NCBI RefSeq assembly: GCF_007997285.1
Contig: NZ_VORX01000002.1
Span: forward strand, 558,001 to 622,000
DNA: 64,000 nt
Reading direction: 5' to 3'
Origin: Gelidibacter salicanalis
Lineage (GTDB): Bacteria > Bacteroidota > Bacteroidia > Flavobacteriales > Flavobacteriaceae
Shown here: positions 33,836 through 45,281 of the stretch, one piece after another
Layout: each line of letters opens with the position of its first letter
Position numbering within the stretch: position 1 is the first letter of the stretch
The notes under the pieces: generated by a model
What the model was told of the DNA's origin: nothing
Databases searched by the model: none
The model's input: only the letters and a program-made list of their open reading frames with translations
Translations under genes and position numbers: made by a program

Positions 33836-36800
33836 ATGTTAGCACAAAAAGCTGAAAGATTAAATTTCTCTTCTATTGTAAATAGAACGGATTATCCTGA
33901 CTTTCTGGATATCCAAATAAAATCCTTCCAGGATTTTTTCCAATTAGAGACTAAATCTGAACAAAGAGGGAATGAAGGTCTCTACAACACCTTCATGGAA
34001 AACTTCCCAATTACCGACACTCGCAATCAATTTGTCTTGGAGTTTTTGGATTATTTCATTGATCCACCAAGATATTCTATTGAAGAATGTATTGAAAGAG
34101 GATTAACGTACAGTGTGCCATTAAAAGCGCGTTTGAAATTGTATTGTACAGATCCTGAACATGAGGACTTCGAGACTATCGTTCAAGATGTGTATTTAGG
34201 TACCATTCCTTACATGACGCCAAGTGGAACCTTCTGTATTAATGGTGCTGAGCGTGTTGTCGTTTCACAATTGCACAGATCTCCAGGAGTTTTCTTCAGT
34301 CAGTCTTTCCATGCGAATGGAACTAAATTATACTCTGCCAGAGTTATTCCTTTTAAAGGGTCGTGGATTGAATTCGCTACAGATATCAATCAAGTGATGT
34401 ATGCGTATATCGATCGTAAGAAAAAATTACCAGTTACTACCTTGTTTAGAGCTATCGGCTTTGAACGTGACAAGGACATTCTTGAAATTTTTGACCTTGC
34501 TGAAGAGGTTAAGGTTTCTAAGTCTGGACTTAAGAAAATCATTGGTCGTAAATTGGCAGCTCGTGTGTTGAACACATGGCACGAAGATTTTGTTGATGAA
34601 GATACCGGTGAAGTAGTTTCAATTGAACGTAACGAAATTGTACTTGATCGTGATACTGTTTTAGATAAAGACAATATCGAAGAGATTCTTGAGGCTGATG
34701 CAAAAACTGTTCTTTTACACAAAGAGAGTGCTCAGCAAGGCGATTATTCTATCATCCATAATACGCTACAAAAAGATCCAACAAACTCTGAAAAAGAAGC
34801 TGTTGAACATATCTACCGTCAATTGCGTAACGCGGAGCCGCCTGATGAGGAGACTGCACGTGGTATTATTGACAAATTATTCTTCTCTGACCAACGTTAC
34901 TCTTTAGGTGAAGTAGGTCGTTATAGAATGAACAAAAAACTACAATTGGATATCGGTATGGATAAGCAAGTGCTTACCAAATTGGATATCATTACAATTA
35001 TAAAATATTTAATTGAGCTTATCAACTCTAAAGCTGAGATTGATGATATTGACCACCTTTCTAACCGTCGAGTACGTACAGTAGGGGAGCAATTATCTCA
35101 ACAATTTGGTGTTGGTTTAGCCCGTATGGCACGTACAATTCGTGAGCGTATGAACGTTCGTGACAATGAGGTGTTTACACCAATCGATTTGATTAACGCG
35201 AAGACCTTGTCTTCTGTAATCAACTCTTTCTTTGGAACGAATCAATTATCTCAATTTATGGATCAAACCAATCCATTGGCTGAGATTACGCACAAACGTC
35301 GTCTATCAGCATTAGGACCTGGAGGTTTGTCTAGAGAGCGTGCAGGATTCGAGGTTCGTGACGTTCACTATACCCACTACGGACGTCTATGTCCTATTGA
35401 AACTCCTGAGGGACCAAATATTGGTCTGATTTCATCACTTTCGGTGTATGCTAAAGTGAATGGAATGGGCTTCATTGAAACACCTTATCGTAAAATTACG
35501 GATGGTGTTGTTGACATTAAAAATGAACCAACCTATTTAAGTGCCGAAGAGGAAGAAGATATGTTGATTGCGCAAGCAAACATCAAGATTGATTCTACAG
35601 GTAAAATTACTGAAGATAAAATTATTGCCCGTCAAGAAGGTGATTTCCCAGTAATTGATCCAGCTAACGCTAACTATACTGACGTTGCTCCTAACCAAGT
35701 AGCTTCAATTTCAGCATCGTTAATTCCATTCTTGGAGCATGATGATGCCAACAGAGCCTTGATGGGATCTAACATGATGCGTCAGGCAGTACCATTATTG
35801 CGTGTTGATGCACCAATTGTAGGAACTGGATTAGAGCGTCAAGTAGCTTCAGACTCTAGAGTATTGATTAATGCAGAAGGTGATGGAACTGTTGAGTATG
35901 TAGATGCCAACGAAATCACCATCAAATACGAACGTACAGAAGAACAAGCCATGGTAAGTTTTGATAGTGATACCAAAACCTATCCATTAGTGAAGTTCAG
36001 AAAAACCAACCAAGGCACGTCAATTAACTTAAAGCCTATTGTAACCAAAGGTGATAAAGTTAAAAAAGGACAAGTACTTTGTGAAGGTTATGCTACTCAA
36101 AACGGAGAGCTCGCTTTAGGTCGTAACATGAAAGTGGCATTTATGCCATGGAAAGGATACAACTTTGAGGATGCGATCGTGATTTCTGAAAAAGTAGTAC
36201 GTGATGATATTTTTACATCGATTCATATTGATGAGTATTCATTAGAAGTTAGAGATACCAAATTAGGTAACGAAGAATTGACTAATGATATTCCTAACGT
36301 TTCTGAAGAGGCTACTAAAGACTTAGATGAAAATGGTATGATTCGTATTGGTGCTGAGATCAAACCAGGTGATATCCTTATCGGGAAAATCACACCAAAA
36401 GGTGAATCTGATCCAACACCAGAAGAAAAATTATTAAGAGCAATCTTCGGTGATAAAGCTGGTGATGTAAAAGATGCGTCTTTAAAAGCATCTCCATCAT
36501 TACACGGTGTGGTTATTGAGAAAAAATTATTCTCAAGAGCTGTAAAAGACAAACGTAAGAGAGCTAAAGATAAGGAGGATATTGATGCATTAGAATCAGT
36601 TTACTACAGAAAGTTTGACGATTTAAAAGCTGTTGTGGTTGATAAATTGTTCGCTATTGTAAACGGTAAAACTGCCCAAGGTATCTTTAATGATCTTGGA
36701 GAGGAAATCATTCCAAAAGGTAAAAAGTATACCTTAAAGATGTTAAACTCTGTAGATGATTATACGCATTTAACTTCAGGAGTTTGGACTACTGACGATC

Positions 36801-37648
36801 ATACTAATGGTTTAATTGCGGATTTGATCCACAATTATAAAATTAAGGAAAATGACCTTCAAGGGTCGTTGCGTCGTGAGAAGTTTACAATTTCTGTAGG
36901 AGATGAGTTGCCAGCGGGAATCATCAAATTAGCTAAAGTTTACATCGCTAAGAAACGTAAACTGAAAGTTGGTGATAAAATGGCAGGGCGTCACGGTAAC
37001 AAAGGTATCGTTGCGCGTATTGTACGTCAGGAAGATATGCCATTCTTAGAAGATGGAACTCCGGTAGATATCGTATTGAATCCACTTGGTGTACCTTCTC
37101 GTATGAACATTGGTCAAATCTATGAAACGGTTCTTGGATGGGCTGGTCAAAAATTAGGTCGTACGTATGCAACTCCAATTTTTGATGGGGCTACTTTAGA
37201 TCAAATTAATGAATTGACGGATGAAGCTGGAATTCCACGTTTCGGACATACATATTTATATGATGGTGGTACGGGAGATCGTTTTGATCAACCTGCAACT
37301 GTTGGTGTAATTTATATGTTGAAACTAGGACATATGGTGGATGATAAAATGCACTCACGTTCAATAGGACCATACTCATTAATTACACAACAACCATTGG
37401 GTGGTAAAGCTCAGTTTGGTGGTCAGCGTTTTGGTGAGATGGAGGTATGGGCACTTGAAGCTTATGGCGCATCTGCAACCTTACGTGAGATCTTAACAGT
37501 AAAATCTGATGATGTTATCGGTAGAGCAAAAACTTACGAAGCAATCGTTAAGGGAGAGCCAATGCCAGAACCAGGACTACCTGAATCTTTCAACGTACTT
37601 ATGCACGAATTGAAAGGATTAGGATTAGATATTAGATTGGAGGAATAA
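33836..37648 (+). CDS. rpoB: RNA polymerase subunit beta
   Basis: A 1270-aa subunit with catalytic and rifampicin-binding regions. The rifampicin cluster reads [33 protein letters not shown] (in two parts, about residues 464-498). [17 protein letters not shown] and the C-terminal [50 protein letters not shown] region are present. Length and insertions fit Bacteroidota. The visible cluster residues (Q, D, H and S positions) look wild type. Its stop codon lies inside a perfect hairpin. Confidence 0.99.
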   Translation: MLAQKAERLNFSSIVNRTDYPDFLDIQIKSFQDFFQLETKSEQRGNEGLYNTFMENFPITDTRNQFVLEFLDYFIDPPRYSIEECIERGLTYSVPLKARLKLYCTDPEHEDFETIVQDVYLGTIPYMTPSGTFCINGAERVVVSQLHRSPGVFFSQSFHANGTKLYSARVIPFKGSWIEFATDINQVMYAYIDRKKKLPVTTLFRAIGFERDKDILEIFDLAEEVKVSKSGLKKIIGRKLAARVLNTWHEDFVDEDTGEVVSIERNEIVLDRDTVLDKDNIEEILEADAKTVLLHKESAQQGDYSIIHNTLQKDPTNSEKEAVEHIYRQLRNAEPPDEETARGIIDKLFFSDQRYSLGEVGRYRMNKKLQLDIGMDKQVLTKLDIITIIKYLIELINSKAEIDDIDHLSNRRVRTVGEQLSQQFGVGLARMARTIRERMNVRDNEVFTPIDLINAKTLSSVINSFFGTNQLSQFMDQTNPLAEITHKRRLSALGPGGLSRERAGFEVRDVHYTHYGRLCPIETPEGPNIGLISSLSVYAKVNGMGFIETPYRKITDGVVDIKNEPTYLSAEEEEDMLIAQANIKIDSTGKITEDKIIARQEGDFPVIDPANANYTDVAPNQVASISASLIPFLEHDDANRALMGSNMMRQAVPLLRVDAPIVGTGLERQVASDSRVLINAEGDGTVEYVDANEITIKYERTEEQAMVSFDSDTKTYPLVKFRKTNQGTSINLKPIVTKGDKVKKGQVLCEGYATQNGELALGRNMKVAFMPWKGYNFEDAIVISEKVVRDDIFTSIHIDEYSLEVRDTKLGNEELTNDIPNVSEEATKDLDENGMIRIGAEIKPGDILIGKITPKGESDPTPEEKLLRAIFGDKAGDVKDASLKASPSLHGVVIEKKLFSRAVKDKRKRAKDKEDIDALESVYYRKFDDLKAVVVDKLFAIVNGKTAQGIFNDLGEEIIPKGKKYTLKMLNSVDDYTHLTSGVWTTDDHTNGLIADLIHNYKIKENDLQGSLRREKFTISVGDELPAGIIKLAKVYIAKKRKLKVGDKMAGRHGNKGIVARIVRQEDMPFLEDGTPVDIVLNPLGVPSRMNIGQIYETVLGWAGQKLGRTYATPIFDGATLDQINELTDEAGIPRFGHTYLYDGGTGDRFDQPATVGVIYMLKLGHMVDDKMHSRSIGPYSLITQQPLGGKAQFGGQRFGEMEVWALEAYGASATLREILTVKSDDVIGRAKTYEAIVKGEPMPEPGLPESFNVLMHELKGLGLDIRLEE

Positions 37649-37666
37649 TATCGCAGATATTATTCC
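37642..37666 (+). promoter_or_regulatory. Perfect hairpin enclosing the rpoB stop codon
   Basis: GGAATAATATC-GCA-GATATTATTCC is an 11-bp perfect stem with a 3-base loop. The TAA stop of rpoB (37646-37648) lies in its left arm. No T-run follows. Confidence 0.8.
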
Positions 37667-37668
37667 GT

Positions 37669-37698
37669 GGTAGAGACAGATGATTATCTGTCTCTACC
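37669..37698 (+). promoter_or_regulatory. Perfect hairpin in the rpoB-rpoC gap
   Basis: GGTAGAGACAGAT-GATT-ATCTGTCTCTACC is a 13-bp perfect stem with a 4-base loop, 2 bases after the previous hairpin. No T-run follows, so an RNA processing or stability element is more likely than a terminator. Confidence 0.8.
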
Positions 37699-37740
37699 CA
37701 ATCCAAAAAATTAAATTTTAATTTGTTAGTACCATAAAAA

Positions 37741-40700
37741 ATGGCAAGAAGACAAGATAAGAATACAGTACAGAGATTTAATAAAATCTCCATTGGTTTA
37801 GCGTCTCCAGAGTCTGTTTTAGCAGCATCTCGAGGTGAGGTTCTTAAACCTGAAACTATTAATTATCGAACACACAAACCAGAAAGAGATGGTTTGTTCT
37901 GTGAGCGTATTTTTGGTCCTGTAAAGGATTTTGAATGTGCTTGTGGTAAATATAAACGCATCCGTTACAAAGGTATTGTTTGTGACCGTTGTGGTGTTGA
38001 AGTAACTGAAAAGAAAGTACGTAGAGACAGAGTAGGGCATATTAATTTGGTAGTGCCTGTAGCTCATATCTGGTATTTCCGTTCATTACCAAACAAAATT
38101 GGATATGTATTGGGGTTACCTTCCAAGAAATTGGATATGATTATTTATTACGAACGTTATGTCGTAATTCAACCAGGTAATGCCAAAAATATCGACGGAG
38201 AACCATTACAAAGATTAGATTTCTTAACGGAAGAAGATTACTTGACAATTCTTGAATCCCTTCCACAAGACAACCAGTATTTAGATGATAATGATCCAAA
38301 CAAATTCATCGCCAAAATGGGTGCTGAATGTTTGATTGATTTACTTTCAAGAATTGATTTAAACGATTTATCTTTTGAATTACGTCATAAAGCAAACACT
38401 GAAACGTCTAAACAACGTAAAACTGAAGCGTTAAAACGTTTACAGGTTGTTGAAGCCTTCCGTGACTCTAACGCCAATCGTGAGAATCTACCTGAGTGGA
38501 TGATCATGAAGGCGATTCCAGTAATTCCACCAGAATTACGACCGTTAGTGCCTTTAGATGGTGGTCGTTTTGCGACTTCAGATTTAAATGATTTGTACCG
38601 TCGTGTTATTATTCGTAACAACCGTTTGAAGCGTTTGGTTGAGATCAAAGCGCCTGAGGTAATTTTACGTAATGAGAAACGTATGTTGCAAGAATCAGTA
38701 GATTCATTATTTGACAACACACGTAAAGCATCTGCAGTAAAAACAGATTCTAACAGGCCATTAAAATCGTTATCTGATTCCCTTAAAGGAAAACAAGGAC
38801 GTTTTCGTCAAAATTTACTTGGTAAACGTGTGGATTATTCAGCACGTTCGGTAATTGTCGTTGGACCAGAATTAAAATTATTTGAATGTGGATTGCCTAA
38901 AAACATGGCAGCTGAACTTTACAAACCGTTTATCATCAGAAAACTGATTGAGCGTGGTATCGTAAAAACAGTAAAATCTGCAAAGAAAATTATAGACCGT
39001 AAAGAGCCTGTAGTTTGGGATATATTAGAGAATGTTTTAAAAGGACATCCGGTTCTTTTAAACCGTGCTCCAACGTTGCACAGACTAGGTATTCAAGCGT
39101 TCCAGCCTAAGTTAATTGAAGGTAAAGCAATCCAATTGCACCCATTAGTATGTACGGCGTTTAATGCCGATTTTGATGGGGATCAAATGGCAGTGCATTT
39201 ACCATTAGGACCTGAGGCTATTTTAGAAGCTCAATTATTAATGTTGGCTTCTCATAACATCTTGAACCCTGCTAACGGTTCTCCTGTTACTGTACCTTCT
39301 CAAGACATGGTGCTTGGTCTTTACTATATGACCAAGGAACGCAAGTCTACGGATGAGGTTAAAGTGAAAGGTGAAGGTTTAACATTCTATTCTGCAGAAG
39401 AAGTAAACATTGCTTACAATGAAAAGATGGTCGATTTAAACGCGGCAATCAAAGTAAGAACTGAAGACTTTAACGAAGAAGGAGAATTAGTAAAACAGAT
39501 TGTGTCAACTACTGTTGGTCGTGTACTCTTTAACGAGAAAGTACCAGCTGCAGCAGGATATATCAATCAAGTATTGACTAAAAAATCGTTGAGAGATATT
39601 ATTGGTAACATCCTAAAAGCAACTTCTGTTCCTGAAACAGCTGAGTTTTTAGATGAAATCAAGGATTTAGGCTATAAATTTGCCTTCCAAGGTGGATTAT
39701 CATTTAGTTTAGGTGATATTATTATCCCGCCGGAAAAACAAAGCATGATTGATAGCGCCAACAAACAAGTTGATGGTATTATGGCCAACTATAACATGGG
39801 TCTTATTACCAACAATGAGCGTTACAACCAAGTTATTGATATCTGGACGTCTACAAATGCGGAATTGACTGAATTGTCAATGAAACGTATCCGTGAAGAT
39901 CAACAAGGATTCAACTCAGTGTATATGATGCTTGACTCTGGTGCTCGTGGATCTAAAGAACAGATTCGTCAGTTAACCGGGATGCGTGGATTGATGGCGA
40001 AGCCTAAAAAATCTAATGCAGGTGGTGGAGAGATTATTGAAAACCCGATTCTTTCTAACTTTAAGGAAGGTCTATCAATTTTAGAATACTTTATCTCTAC
40101 TCACGGTGCTCGTAAAGGTCTTGCCGATACCGCACTTAAAACGGCAGATGCTGGTTACCTAACACGTCGTTTGGTAGATGTATCTCAAGATGTTATTATC
40201 TACAGTGAAGATTGTGGAACATTAAGAGGTATTGAAGTTTCTGCATTGAAGAAAAATGAGGAGATCATTGAAACTCTTGAAGATAGAGTAGTGGGTAGAA
40301 CGTCATTAAATGATGTTTACGATCCATTAACTCAAGAACTTATTGTTGGTGCAGGTGAGCACATTTATGATCCAATCGCAAAACGCATACAAAATTCGGC
40401 TTTAGAGTCGGTTGAAGTACGTTCAGCATTAACTTGTGAGGCTAAAAAAGGAATTTGTTCTAAATGTTACGGACGTAACCTTGCTACCGGTAAGATGGTA
40501 CAAAGAGGTGAAGCTGTTGGTGTCGTTGCTGCCCAATCTATTGGAGAGCCAGGTACACAGTTAACACTTCGTACCTTCCACGTTGGAGGTATTGCGGGTA
40601 ACATTTCTGAAGAAAATAAATTGACGGTTAAATTTGACGGTATAGCTGAAATTGAAGATTTAAAAGTAGTCAAAGGAAAAGATAGCAATGGCGAAGCTGT

Positions 40701-42042
40701 TGATGTTGTAATTTCTCGTACTTCTGAATTCAAATTGGTGGATGCTAAAACAGGAATTACACTAAGTACGAATAATATTCCTTACGGATCATTCATCTAC
40801 TGCGAGCCAGGAGATAAAGTGAAGAAAGGCGACGTCATTTGTTCATGGGATCCATATAACGGGGTTATTATTTCTGAGTTCGCCGGTAAGGTAGCTTATG
40901 AAAATATTGACCAAGGTGTCACTTACCAAGTTGAAATTGATGAGCAAACAGGATTCCAAGAGAAGGTAATCTCTGAGTCTAGAAACAAGAAATTGATTCC
41001 GACATTGCACATTCAGGATGCTAAAGGTAACGCCATACGCTCTTACAACTTACCTGTAGGTTCTCACATTATGATTAATGATGGCGAGAAAATTAACGTC
41101 GGTAAGGTATTGGTGAAAATTCCACGTAGATCAGCTAAGTCTGGTGATATTACAGGAGGTTTACCACGTGTAACTGAGTTATTTGAAGCACGTAACCCTT
41201 CAAATCCAGCTGTAGTAAGTGAGATTGATGGTGTTGTTTCTTTTGGAAAAATCAAAAGAGGTAACCGTGAGATTGTTATCGAGTCTAAATTAGGTGAGGT
41301 TAAGAAATATTTGGTAAAACTATCTAGTCAGATTCTTGTTCAAGAAAATGATTATGTGAAAGCCGGTATGCCTTTATCTGATGGGTCAATCACTCCTGAT
41401 GATATCTTAAATATTAAAGGACCTTCAGCAGTGCAGCAATACTTGGTAAATGAAGTACAAGAAGTATATCGTTTACAAGGTGTGAAGATTAATGACAAGC
41501 ATTTTGAGGTAGTGGTAAGACAAATGATGCGTAAAGTTAGAATCATTGATTCTGGTGATACTATTTTCTTAGAAGATCAATTGGCTCATAAATCAGATTT
41601 CATTGAAGAAAACGATAAAATTTTCGGAATGAAGGTGATTGAAGATGCTGGAGATTCTAAGACACTTAAACCAGGACAAATTGTTACAATGCGTCAGTTA
41701 AGAGATGAAAACTCTGTGATTAGAAGAGAAGATGGTCAGTTGGCTGTTGCAAGAGATGCACAACCGGCTACAGCAACTCCTATATTACAAGGGATTACGA
41801 GAGCGTCATTACAGACTAAATCGTTTATTTCAGCAGCATCGTTCCAAGAGACGACTAAAGTACTTAACGAAGCCGCAGTAAGCGCTAAAGTTGACGAGTT
41901 AGAAGGCTTGAAAGAAAACGTAATTGTCGGACACAGAATTCCTGCGGGAACTGGTGTAAGACGTTACGAGAACATCATCGTTGGTTCTAAAGAAGAATTC
42001 AACCAAATGATGAAAGCTAAAGAAGAGTTGAATTTTAATTAA
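37741..42042 (+). CDS. rpoC: RNA polymerase subunit beta'
   Basis: A 1433-aa subunit. The N-terminal zinc ribbon [20 protein letters not shown] (about 66-85) and the catalytic loop [12 protein letters not shown] (about 470-481) with the three Mg-binding Asp residues are present. So are the bridge helix/trigger loop region ([24 protein letters not shown]) and the second zinc site [38 protein letters not shown] follows. It is last in the tRNA-tuf-rpo block. Confidence 0.99.
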   Translation: MARRQDKNTVQRFNKISIGLASPESVLAASRGEVLKPETINYRTHKPERDGLFCERIFGPVKDFECACGKYKRIRYKGIVCDRCGVEVTEKKVRRDRVGHINLVVPVAHIWYFRSLPNKIGYVLGLPSKKLDMIIYYERYVVIQPGNAKNIDGEPLQRLDFLTEEDYLTILESLPQDNQYLDDNDPNKFIAKMGAECLIDLLSRIDLNDLSFELRHKANTETSKQRKTEALKRLQVVEAFRDSNANRENLPEWMIMKAIPVIPPELRPLVPLDGGRFATSDLNDLYRRVIIRNNRLKRLVEIKAPEVILRNEKRMLQESVDSLFDNTRKASAVKTDSNRPLKSLSDSLKGKQGRFRQNLLGKRVDYSARSVIVVGPELKLFECGLPKNMAAELYKPFIIRKLIERGIVKTVKSAKKIIDRKEPVVWDILENVLKGHPVLLNRAPTLHRLGIQAFQPKLIEGKAIQLHPLVCTAFNADFDGDQMAVHLPLGPEAILEAQLLMLASHNILNPANGSPVTVPSQDMVLGLYYMTKERKSTDEVKVKGEGLTFYSAEEVNIAYNEKMVDLNAAIKVRTEDFNEEGELVKQIVSTTVGRVLFNEKVPAAAGYINQVLTKKSLRDIIGNILKATSVPETAEFLDEIKDLGYKFAFQGGLSFSLGDIIIPPEKQSMIDSANKQVDGIMANYNMGLITNNERYNQVIDIWTSTNAELTELSMKRIREDQQGFNSVYMMLDSGARGSKEQIRQLTGMRGLMAKPKKSNAGGGEIIENPILSNFKEGLSILEYFISTHGARKGLADTALKTADAGYLTRRLVDVSQDVIIYSEDCGTLRGIEVSALKKNEEIIETLEDRVVGRTSLNDVYDPLTQELIVGAGEHIYDPIAKRIQNSALESVEVRSALTCEAKKGICSKCYGRNLATGKMVQRGEAVGVVAAQSIGEPGTQLTLRTFHVGGIAGNISEENKLTVKFDGIAEIEDLKVVKGKDSNGEAVDVVISRTSEFKLVDAKTGITLSTNNIPYGSFIYCEPGDKVKKGDVICSWDPYNGVIISEFAGKVAYENIDQGVTYQVEIDEQTGFQEKVISESRNKKLIPTLHIQDAKGNAIRSYNLPVGSHIMINDGEKINVGKVLVKIPRRSAKSGDITGGLPRVTELFEARNPSNPAVVSEIDGVVSFGKIKRGNREIVIESKLGEVKKYLVKLSSQILVQENDYVKAGMPLSDGSITPDDILNIKGPSAVQQYLVNEVQEVYRLQGVKINDKHFEVVVRQMMRKVRIIDSGDTIFLEDQLAHKSDFIEENDKIFGMKVIEDAGDSKTLKPGQIVTMRQLRDENSVIRREDGQLAVARDAQPATATPILQGITRASLQTKSFISAASFQETTKVLNEAAVSAKVDELEGLKENVIVGHRIPAGTGVRRYENIIVGSKEEFNQMMKAKEELNFN

Positions 42043-42049
42043 TGAGATG

Positions 42050-42074
42050 CCACTTCTGTTTTTTACAGAAGTGG
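42050..42074 (+). terminator. Hairpin after rpoC, likely terminator
   Basis: CCACTTCTGT-TTTTT-ACAGAAGTGG is a perfect 10-bp stem 8 bases after the rpoC stop. No T-run follows, so it may act as an mRNA 3' end stabiliser or a weak terminator. Confidence 0.6.
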
Positions 42075-42088
42075 TTCATCAAATTATC

Positions 42089-42102
42089 CCCGCGCAGGCG
42101 GG
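42089..42102. repeat. Short GC-rich palindrome
   Basis: CCCGC-GCAG-GCGGG, followed by AATCTTTTAAAT. It is much richer in GC than its surroundings and resembles short dispersed intergenic palindromes common in Flavobacteriaceae genomes; only one clear copy lies in this window. Confidence 0.4.
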
Positions 42103-42223
42103 AATCTTTTAAATAAGTTAACAATCATGGTGAATCATAGTTGATTCTCAAAATCGTCAGTTTTTTCAAGAGACCAATTTTAAAAATATAATTCCTGATT
42201 TTTCAGGATTGTAAGTACATATT

Positions 42224-42541
42224 ATGAGCGACATCAAAGAAGACCCAAAACAAGGACAAATCAATATTGAATTGGATGAAAAAATTGCGGAAGGTATTTA
42301 TTCCAATTTAGCAATCATCAACCATTCTGTTTCTGAATTTGTTGTTGATTTTGTAAGCATCATGCCCGGAACACCTAAAAGCAAAGTGAAGTCACGAATT
42401 ATCCTGACGCCACAACACGCCAAGCGTTTGCTCAAGGCTTTAGGCGAGAATGTCAAGCGTTTTGAAAATGCCCATGGTGAAATTAAGGATTATGAACAAC
42501 CACCGATACCATTAAATTTTGGCCCGACTGGCCAAGCATAA
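42224..42541 (+). CDS. DUF3467 family protein
   Basis: A 105-aa soluble protein with the DUF3467 signature: INIELDEKIAEGIYSNLAIINHSVSEFVVDFVSIMPG (in two parts) and KVKSRIILTPQHAKRLLKALGENVKRFE. The function is unknown. It regularly follows rpoC in flavobacteria. A strong terminator lies just after it. Confidence 0.9.
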   Translation: MSDIKEDPKQGQINIELDEKIAEGIYSNLAIINHSVSEFVVDFVSIMPGTPKSKVKSRIILTPQHAKRLLKALGENVKRFENAHGEIKDYEQPPIPLNFGPTGQA

Positions 42542-42549
42542 CCCACAAA

Positions 42550-42590
42550 AAATCCCTTTGAAACTTAATTCAAAGGGATTTTTCTTTTTT
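42550..42590. terminator. Bidirectional terminator between the DUF3467 and Fe-S protein genes
   Basis: AAATCCCTTTGAA pairs with TTCAAAGGGATTT (13 bp) around a 6-base loop. T-rich sequence follows on the plus strand and A-rich sequence precedes it, so it can serve both convergent genes. Confidence 0.85.
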
Positions 42591-42598
42591 AGAAATAG

Positions 42599-42826
42599 TT
42601 AGGCTACTTTCTGATTTATATGAAATTTTAAAGCTCCGGACGGACATTTCTGAACTTGGCTAATGATGCTCTGCGATGGTGCACCATCTAAATCAATCCA
42701 AGGGATTACAGAATTCCGAAATACATCTGATAGTTCTTTTGCACAACGACCAGCATTGATGCAAACACGAGGTTCGTAAGTAATAGTCATCTCGCTATTA
42801 CTAAACTGGTTCATAATGGTTTCCAT
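42599..42826 (-). CDS. Small (4Fe-4S) mono-cluster protein, Fer4_19 / YjdI family
   Basis: A 75-aa protein with CINAGRC (Cys22 and Cys28) and a C-terminal KCPSGALKF. This is the short ferredoxin-like pattern of the divergent 4Fe-4S mono-cluster (YjdI) family. VIPWIDLDGAPSQSIISQVQ also fits. An in-frame ATG four codons in is an alternative start. It is convergent with the DUF3467 gene. The electron partner is unknown. Confidence 0.8.
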   Translation of the reverse strand: METIMNQFSNSEMTITYEPRVCINAGRCAKELSDVFRNSVIPWIDLDGAPSQSIISQVQKCPSGALKFHINQKVA

Positions 42827-43036
42827 AAATAGTTCAATTTGGGGTTTGACACTATCTAGATTTGGAAAAAGTAATTCAACAAAGCATCTATTTTTTTAAA
42901 CCCCTCGATTAAATGTATAAAAAATTCGTTAAAACTTAAATTGTACGAGAATTATTCGATGAACTACAGTTCTTTGATAACATGAACTCTGAATCCCAAA
43001 TTTTGAAATATAGAAAACGGAGTCTTATAATATAGC

Positions 43037-44626
43037 TTATTTATATTCTGAAGTAAAATGGAATTTTATACTTGGATATTTTTGTTGGGTCATCTGAAGT
43101 GAAAATTGGGAGTCGGCCAAGAATACCAATTGGTCTTCTTTGTCTTTGGCCAAATAACGATGCTTAACTCTTAAGAACTCTTTGTATTCCTCATTCTTCG
43201 CATCTGTTGGTTCAACCCAGCACGCTTTGAATACATTCAAATTTTCGTAGGTGCATTTGGCGCCGTATTCGTGCTCCAATCGGTATTGGATCACTTCATA
43301 TTGCAATGCGCCAACCGTTCCAATAACCTTTCTTCCGTTTAATTCTAATGTAAACAATTGGGCAACCCCTTCATCCATCAATTGGTCGATGCCTTTAAAG
43401 AGCTGTTTCGATTTTAACGGATCAGCATTATTGATATATCTAAAGTGTTCCGGAGAGAAGCTAGGGATGCCCTTGTAGCTCATATTTTCCCCTTCAGTGA
43501 GTGTATCCCCAATTTTAAAATTCCCCGTGTCGTGCAGCCCTACAATATCGCCCGGATAAGAGATGTCCACAATTTCCTTTTTCTCCGCAAAAAAGGCATT
43601 GGGACTGGAGAACTTCATTTTTTTCTTATTTCTAACGTGTAGATAGGGTTTGTTACGTTCAAACGTGCCTGACACAATTTTTATAAAGGCCAAACGGTCC
43701 CGATGGTTGGGGTCCATATTGGCGTGAATTTTAAAAACAAAGCCTGTAAAATCCTTTTCATCCGGCTGTACTAAGCGTTCTTCACTTTGTTTGGCTCGTG
43801 GTTTAGGTGCTATTTCAATAAAGCAATCCAATAACTCACGAACGCCAAAGTTATTTAAAGCGGATCCGAAAAACACCGGTTGTTGGTGGCCATTTAAATA
43901 TTCCTCGCGGTCGAATGTAGGGTAAATCCCTTCTACAAGTTCCACTTCTTCACGTAGGGTATTAGCGGCTTTTTCACCGATAAGTTTATCAATTTCTGGT
44001 GATGCTAAATCGGAAATTTCAACCGTCTCTTCAATATTTTTACGGCTGTTGCCACTGAATAGGTTGATATTGTTCTCCCACAAATTATAAATTCCTTTAA
44101 AATCATAACCCATGCCAATAGGAAAACTCATTGGGACGACGCGCAAGCCTAATTTTTGTTCAATTTCATCTAACAAATCAAACGCATCCTTTCCTTCACG
44201 GTCCATTTTATTGATAAACACGATCATCGGGATATTTCGCATTCGGCACACTTCAACCAACTTCTCAGTTTGTTCCTCCACACCTTTAGCCACGTCTACA
44301 ACCACAATCACACTGTCTACGGCCGTAAGAGTCCTATAGGTATCTTCAGCAAAATCCTTATGTCCGGGAGTATCCAAGATATTGATTTTCGTACCTTCAT
44401 ACTCAAAAGCCAAGACCGATGTCGCTACGGAAATACCACGCTGGCGTTCAATCTCCATAAAGTCACTCGTCGCACCTTTCTTAATTTTGTTGCTTTTGAC
44501 GGCACCAGCTTCCTGAATTGCACCTCCAAATAGTAGTAATTTTTCCGTAAGTGTGGTTTTTCCGGCATCGGGATGCGCAATAATTCCAAATGTACGTCGT
44601 CTGTTGATCTCTGATTTAAAACTCAT
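43037..44626 (-). CDS. prfC: Peptide chain release factor 3
   Basis: A 529-aa GTPase that recycles RF1/RF2 after termination. The start is the ATG at 44626 (MSFKSEINRRRTFGIIAHPDAGKT); the open frame extends to 44944 but those residues are not coding-like, and a promoter box lies at 44655-44648. P-loop AHPDAGKTTLTEK (about 16-28), the ERQRGISV switch, DTPGHKDF, and NKMD are clear. The C-terminal RF3 domain (GTVGALQYEVIQYRLEHEYGA) distinguishes it from EF-G. Divergent from idi. Confidence 0.96.
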   Translation of the reverse strand: MSFKSEINRRRTFGIIAHPDAGKTTLTEKLLLFGGAIQEAGAVKSNKIKKGATSDFMEIERQRGISVATSVLAFEYEGTKINILDTPGHKDFAEDTYRTLTAVDSVIVVVDVAKGVEEQTEKLVEVCRMRNIPMIVFINKMDREGKDAFDLLDEIEQKLGLRVVPMSFPIGMGYDFKGIYNLWENNINLFSGNSRKNIEETVEISDLASPEIDKLIGEKAANTLREEVELVEGIYPTFDREEYLNGHQQPVFFGSALNNFGVRELLDCFIEIAPKPRAKQSEERLVQPDEKDFTGFVFKIHANMDPNHRDRLAFIKIVSGTFERNKPYLHVRNKKKMKFSSPNAFFAEKKEIVDISYPGDIVGLHDTGNFKIGDTLTEGENMSYKGIPSFSPEHFRYINNADPLKSKQLFKGIDQLMDEGVAQLFTLELNGRKVIGTVGALQYEVIQYRLEHEYGAKCTYENLNVFKACWVEPTDAKNEEYKEFLRVKHRYLAKDKEDQLVFLADSQFSLQMTQQKYPSIKFHFTSEYK

Positions 44627-44647
44627 AATCTGCATTAAAATGGGATG

Positions 44648-44655
44648 CAAAGATA
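44648..44655 (-). promoter_or_regulatory. -7 promoter box of prfC
   Basis: TATCTTTG on the minus strand matches TAnnTTTG and lies about 22 bases before the prfC ATG. No TTG at the ideal distance. Confidence 0.4.
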
Positions 44656-44713
44656 CTATTATTGAATACAAAATTAATAGATCAAAGAGGTCGATTTTTA
44701 TTTTAAGACAACA

Positions 44714-44747
44714 TTGGTTCTTTTTATTACTTTTGTTGGTAACTTTG
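44714..44747 (+). promoter_or_regulatory. Putative promoter of idi
   Basis: TTG (44714-44716), a 23-base spacer and TAACTTTG (44740-44747). A second exact box, TACTTTTG, is at 44728-44735. The closer box ends 6 bases before the idi ATG, implying a leaderless or very short-leader transcript if used. Confidence 0.4.
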
Positions 44748-44753
44748 TGGGTT

Positions 44754-45281
44754 ATGACAGAAGAAAAGGTAATACTCGTTAATGAAAAAGACGAGCAGAT
44801 AGGCACTATGCCAAAGATGGAAGCGCACGAAAAGGCACTATTGCATCGCGCTTTTTCCGTATTTGTTTTCAATGAGAAAAACGAATTGATGTTGCAGCAA
44901 CGCGCATCACATAAATACCATTCGCCCTTACTTTGGACCAACACCTGTTGCAGTCATCAAAGAGTAGGAGAGACCAATATCCAAGCAGGGAAACGCCGCT
45001 TACAGGAAGAAATGGGTTTTCAGACAGCTCTAGAAGAAACCGTTTCTTTTATTTATAAGGCGCCTTTTGATAATGGCTTGACGGAACATGAATTTGACCA
45101 CATTCTTGTGGGTAATTATGAAGACGCACCGGAAATTAATCCTGATGAAGTAGCAGCCTGGAAATGGATGCCTTTGGAAGACGTGAAACAGGATATCGCG
45201 AACCATCCAGATATTTATACCGAGTGGTTTAAAATTATATTCGAAAAATTTTACGAACATATAAATCGTGTGGAATCATGA
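44754..45281 (+). CDS. idi: Isopentenyl-diphosphate delta-isomerase, type I
   Basis: A 175-aa Nudix-fold enzyme interconverting IPP and DMAPP for isoprenoid synthesis. The ATG at 44754 (MTEEKVILVNEKDEQIG) gives the normal length; the frame is open from 44553 but overlaps prfC and the promoter. The active-site Cys is in TNTCCSHQ (about 64-71). The metal/catalytic Glu is in TEHEFDHI (about 114-121) and the Nudix-like helix is AGKRRLQEEMGF. Its stop overlaps the next start (ATGA), so the pair is translationally coupled. Confidence 0.93.
   Translation: MTEEKVILVNEKDEQIGTMPKMEAHEKALLHRAFSVFVFNEKNELMLQQRASHKYHSPLLWTNTCCSHQRVGETNIQAGKRRLQEEMGFQTALEETVSFIYKAPFDNGLTEHEFDHILVGNYEDAPEINPDEVAAWKWMPLEDVKQDIANHPDIYTEWFKIIFEKFYEHINRVES

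Noticed and set aside
44627-44944. The upstream extension of the prfC frame.
   Set aside because: It crosses the prfC promoter and the idi start on the other strand, and lacks RF3 similarity.
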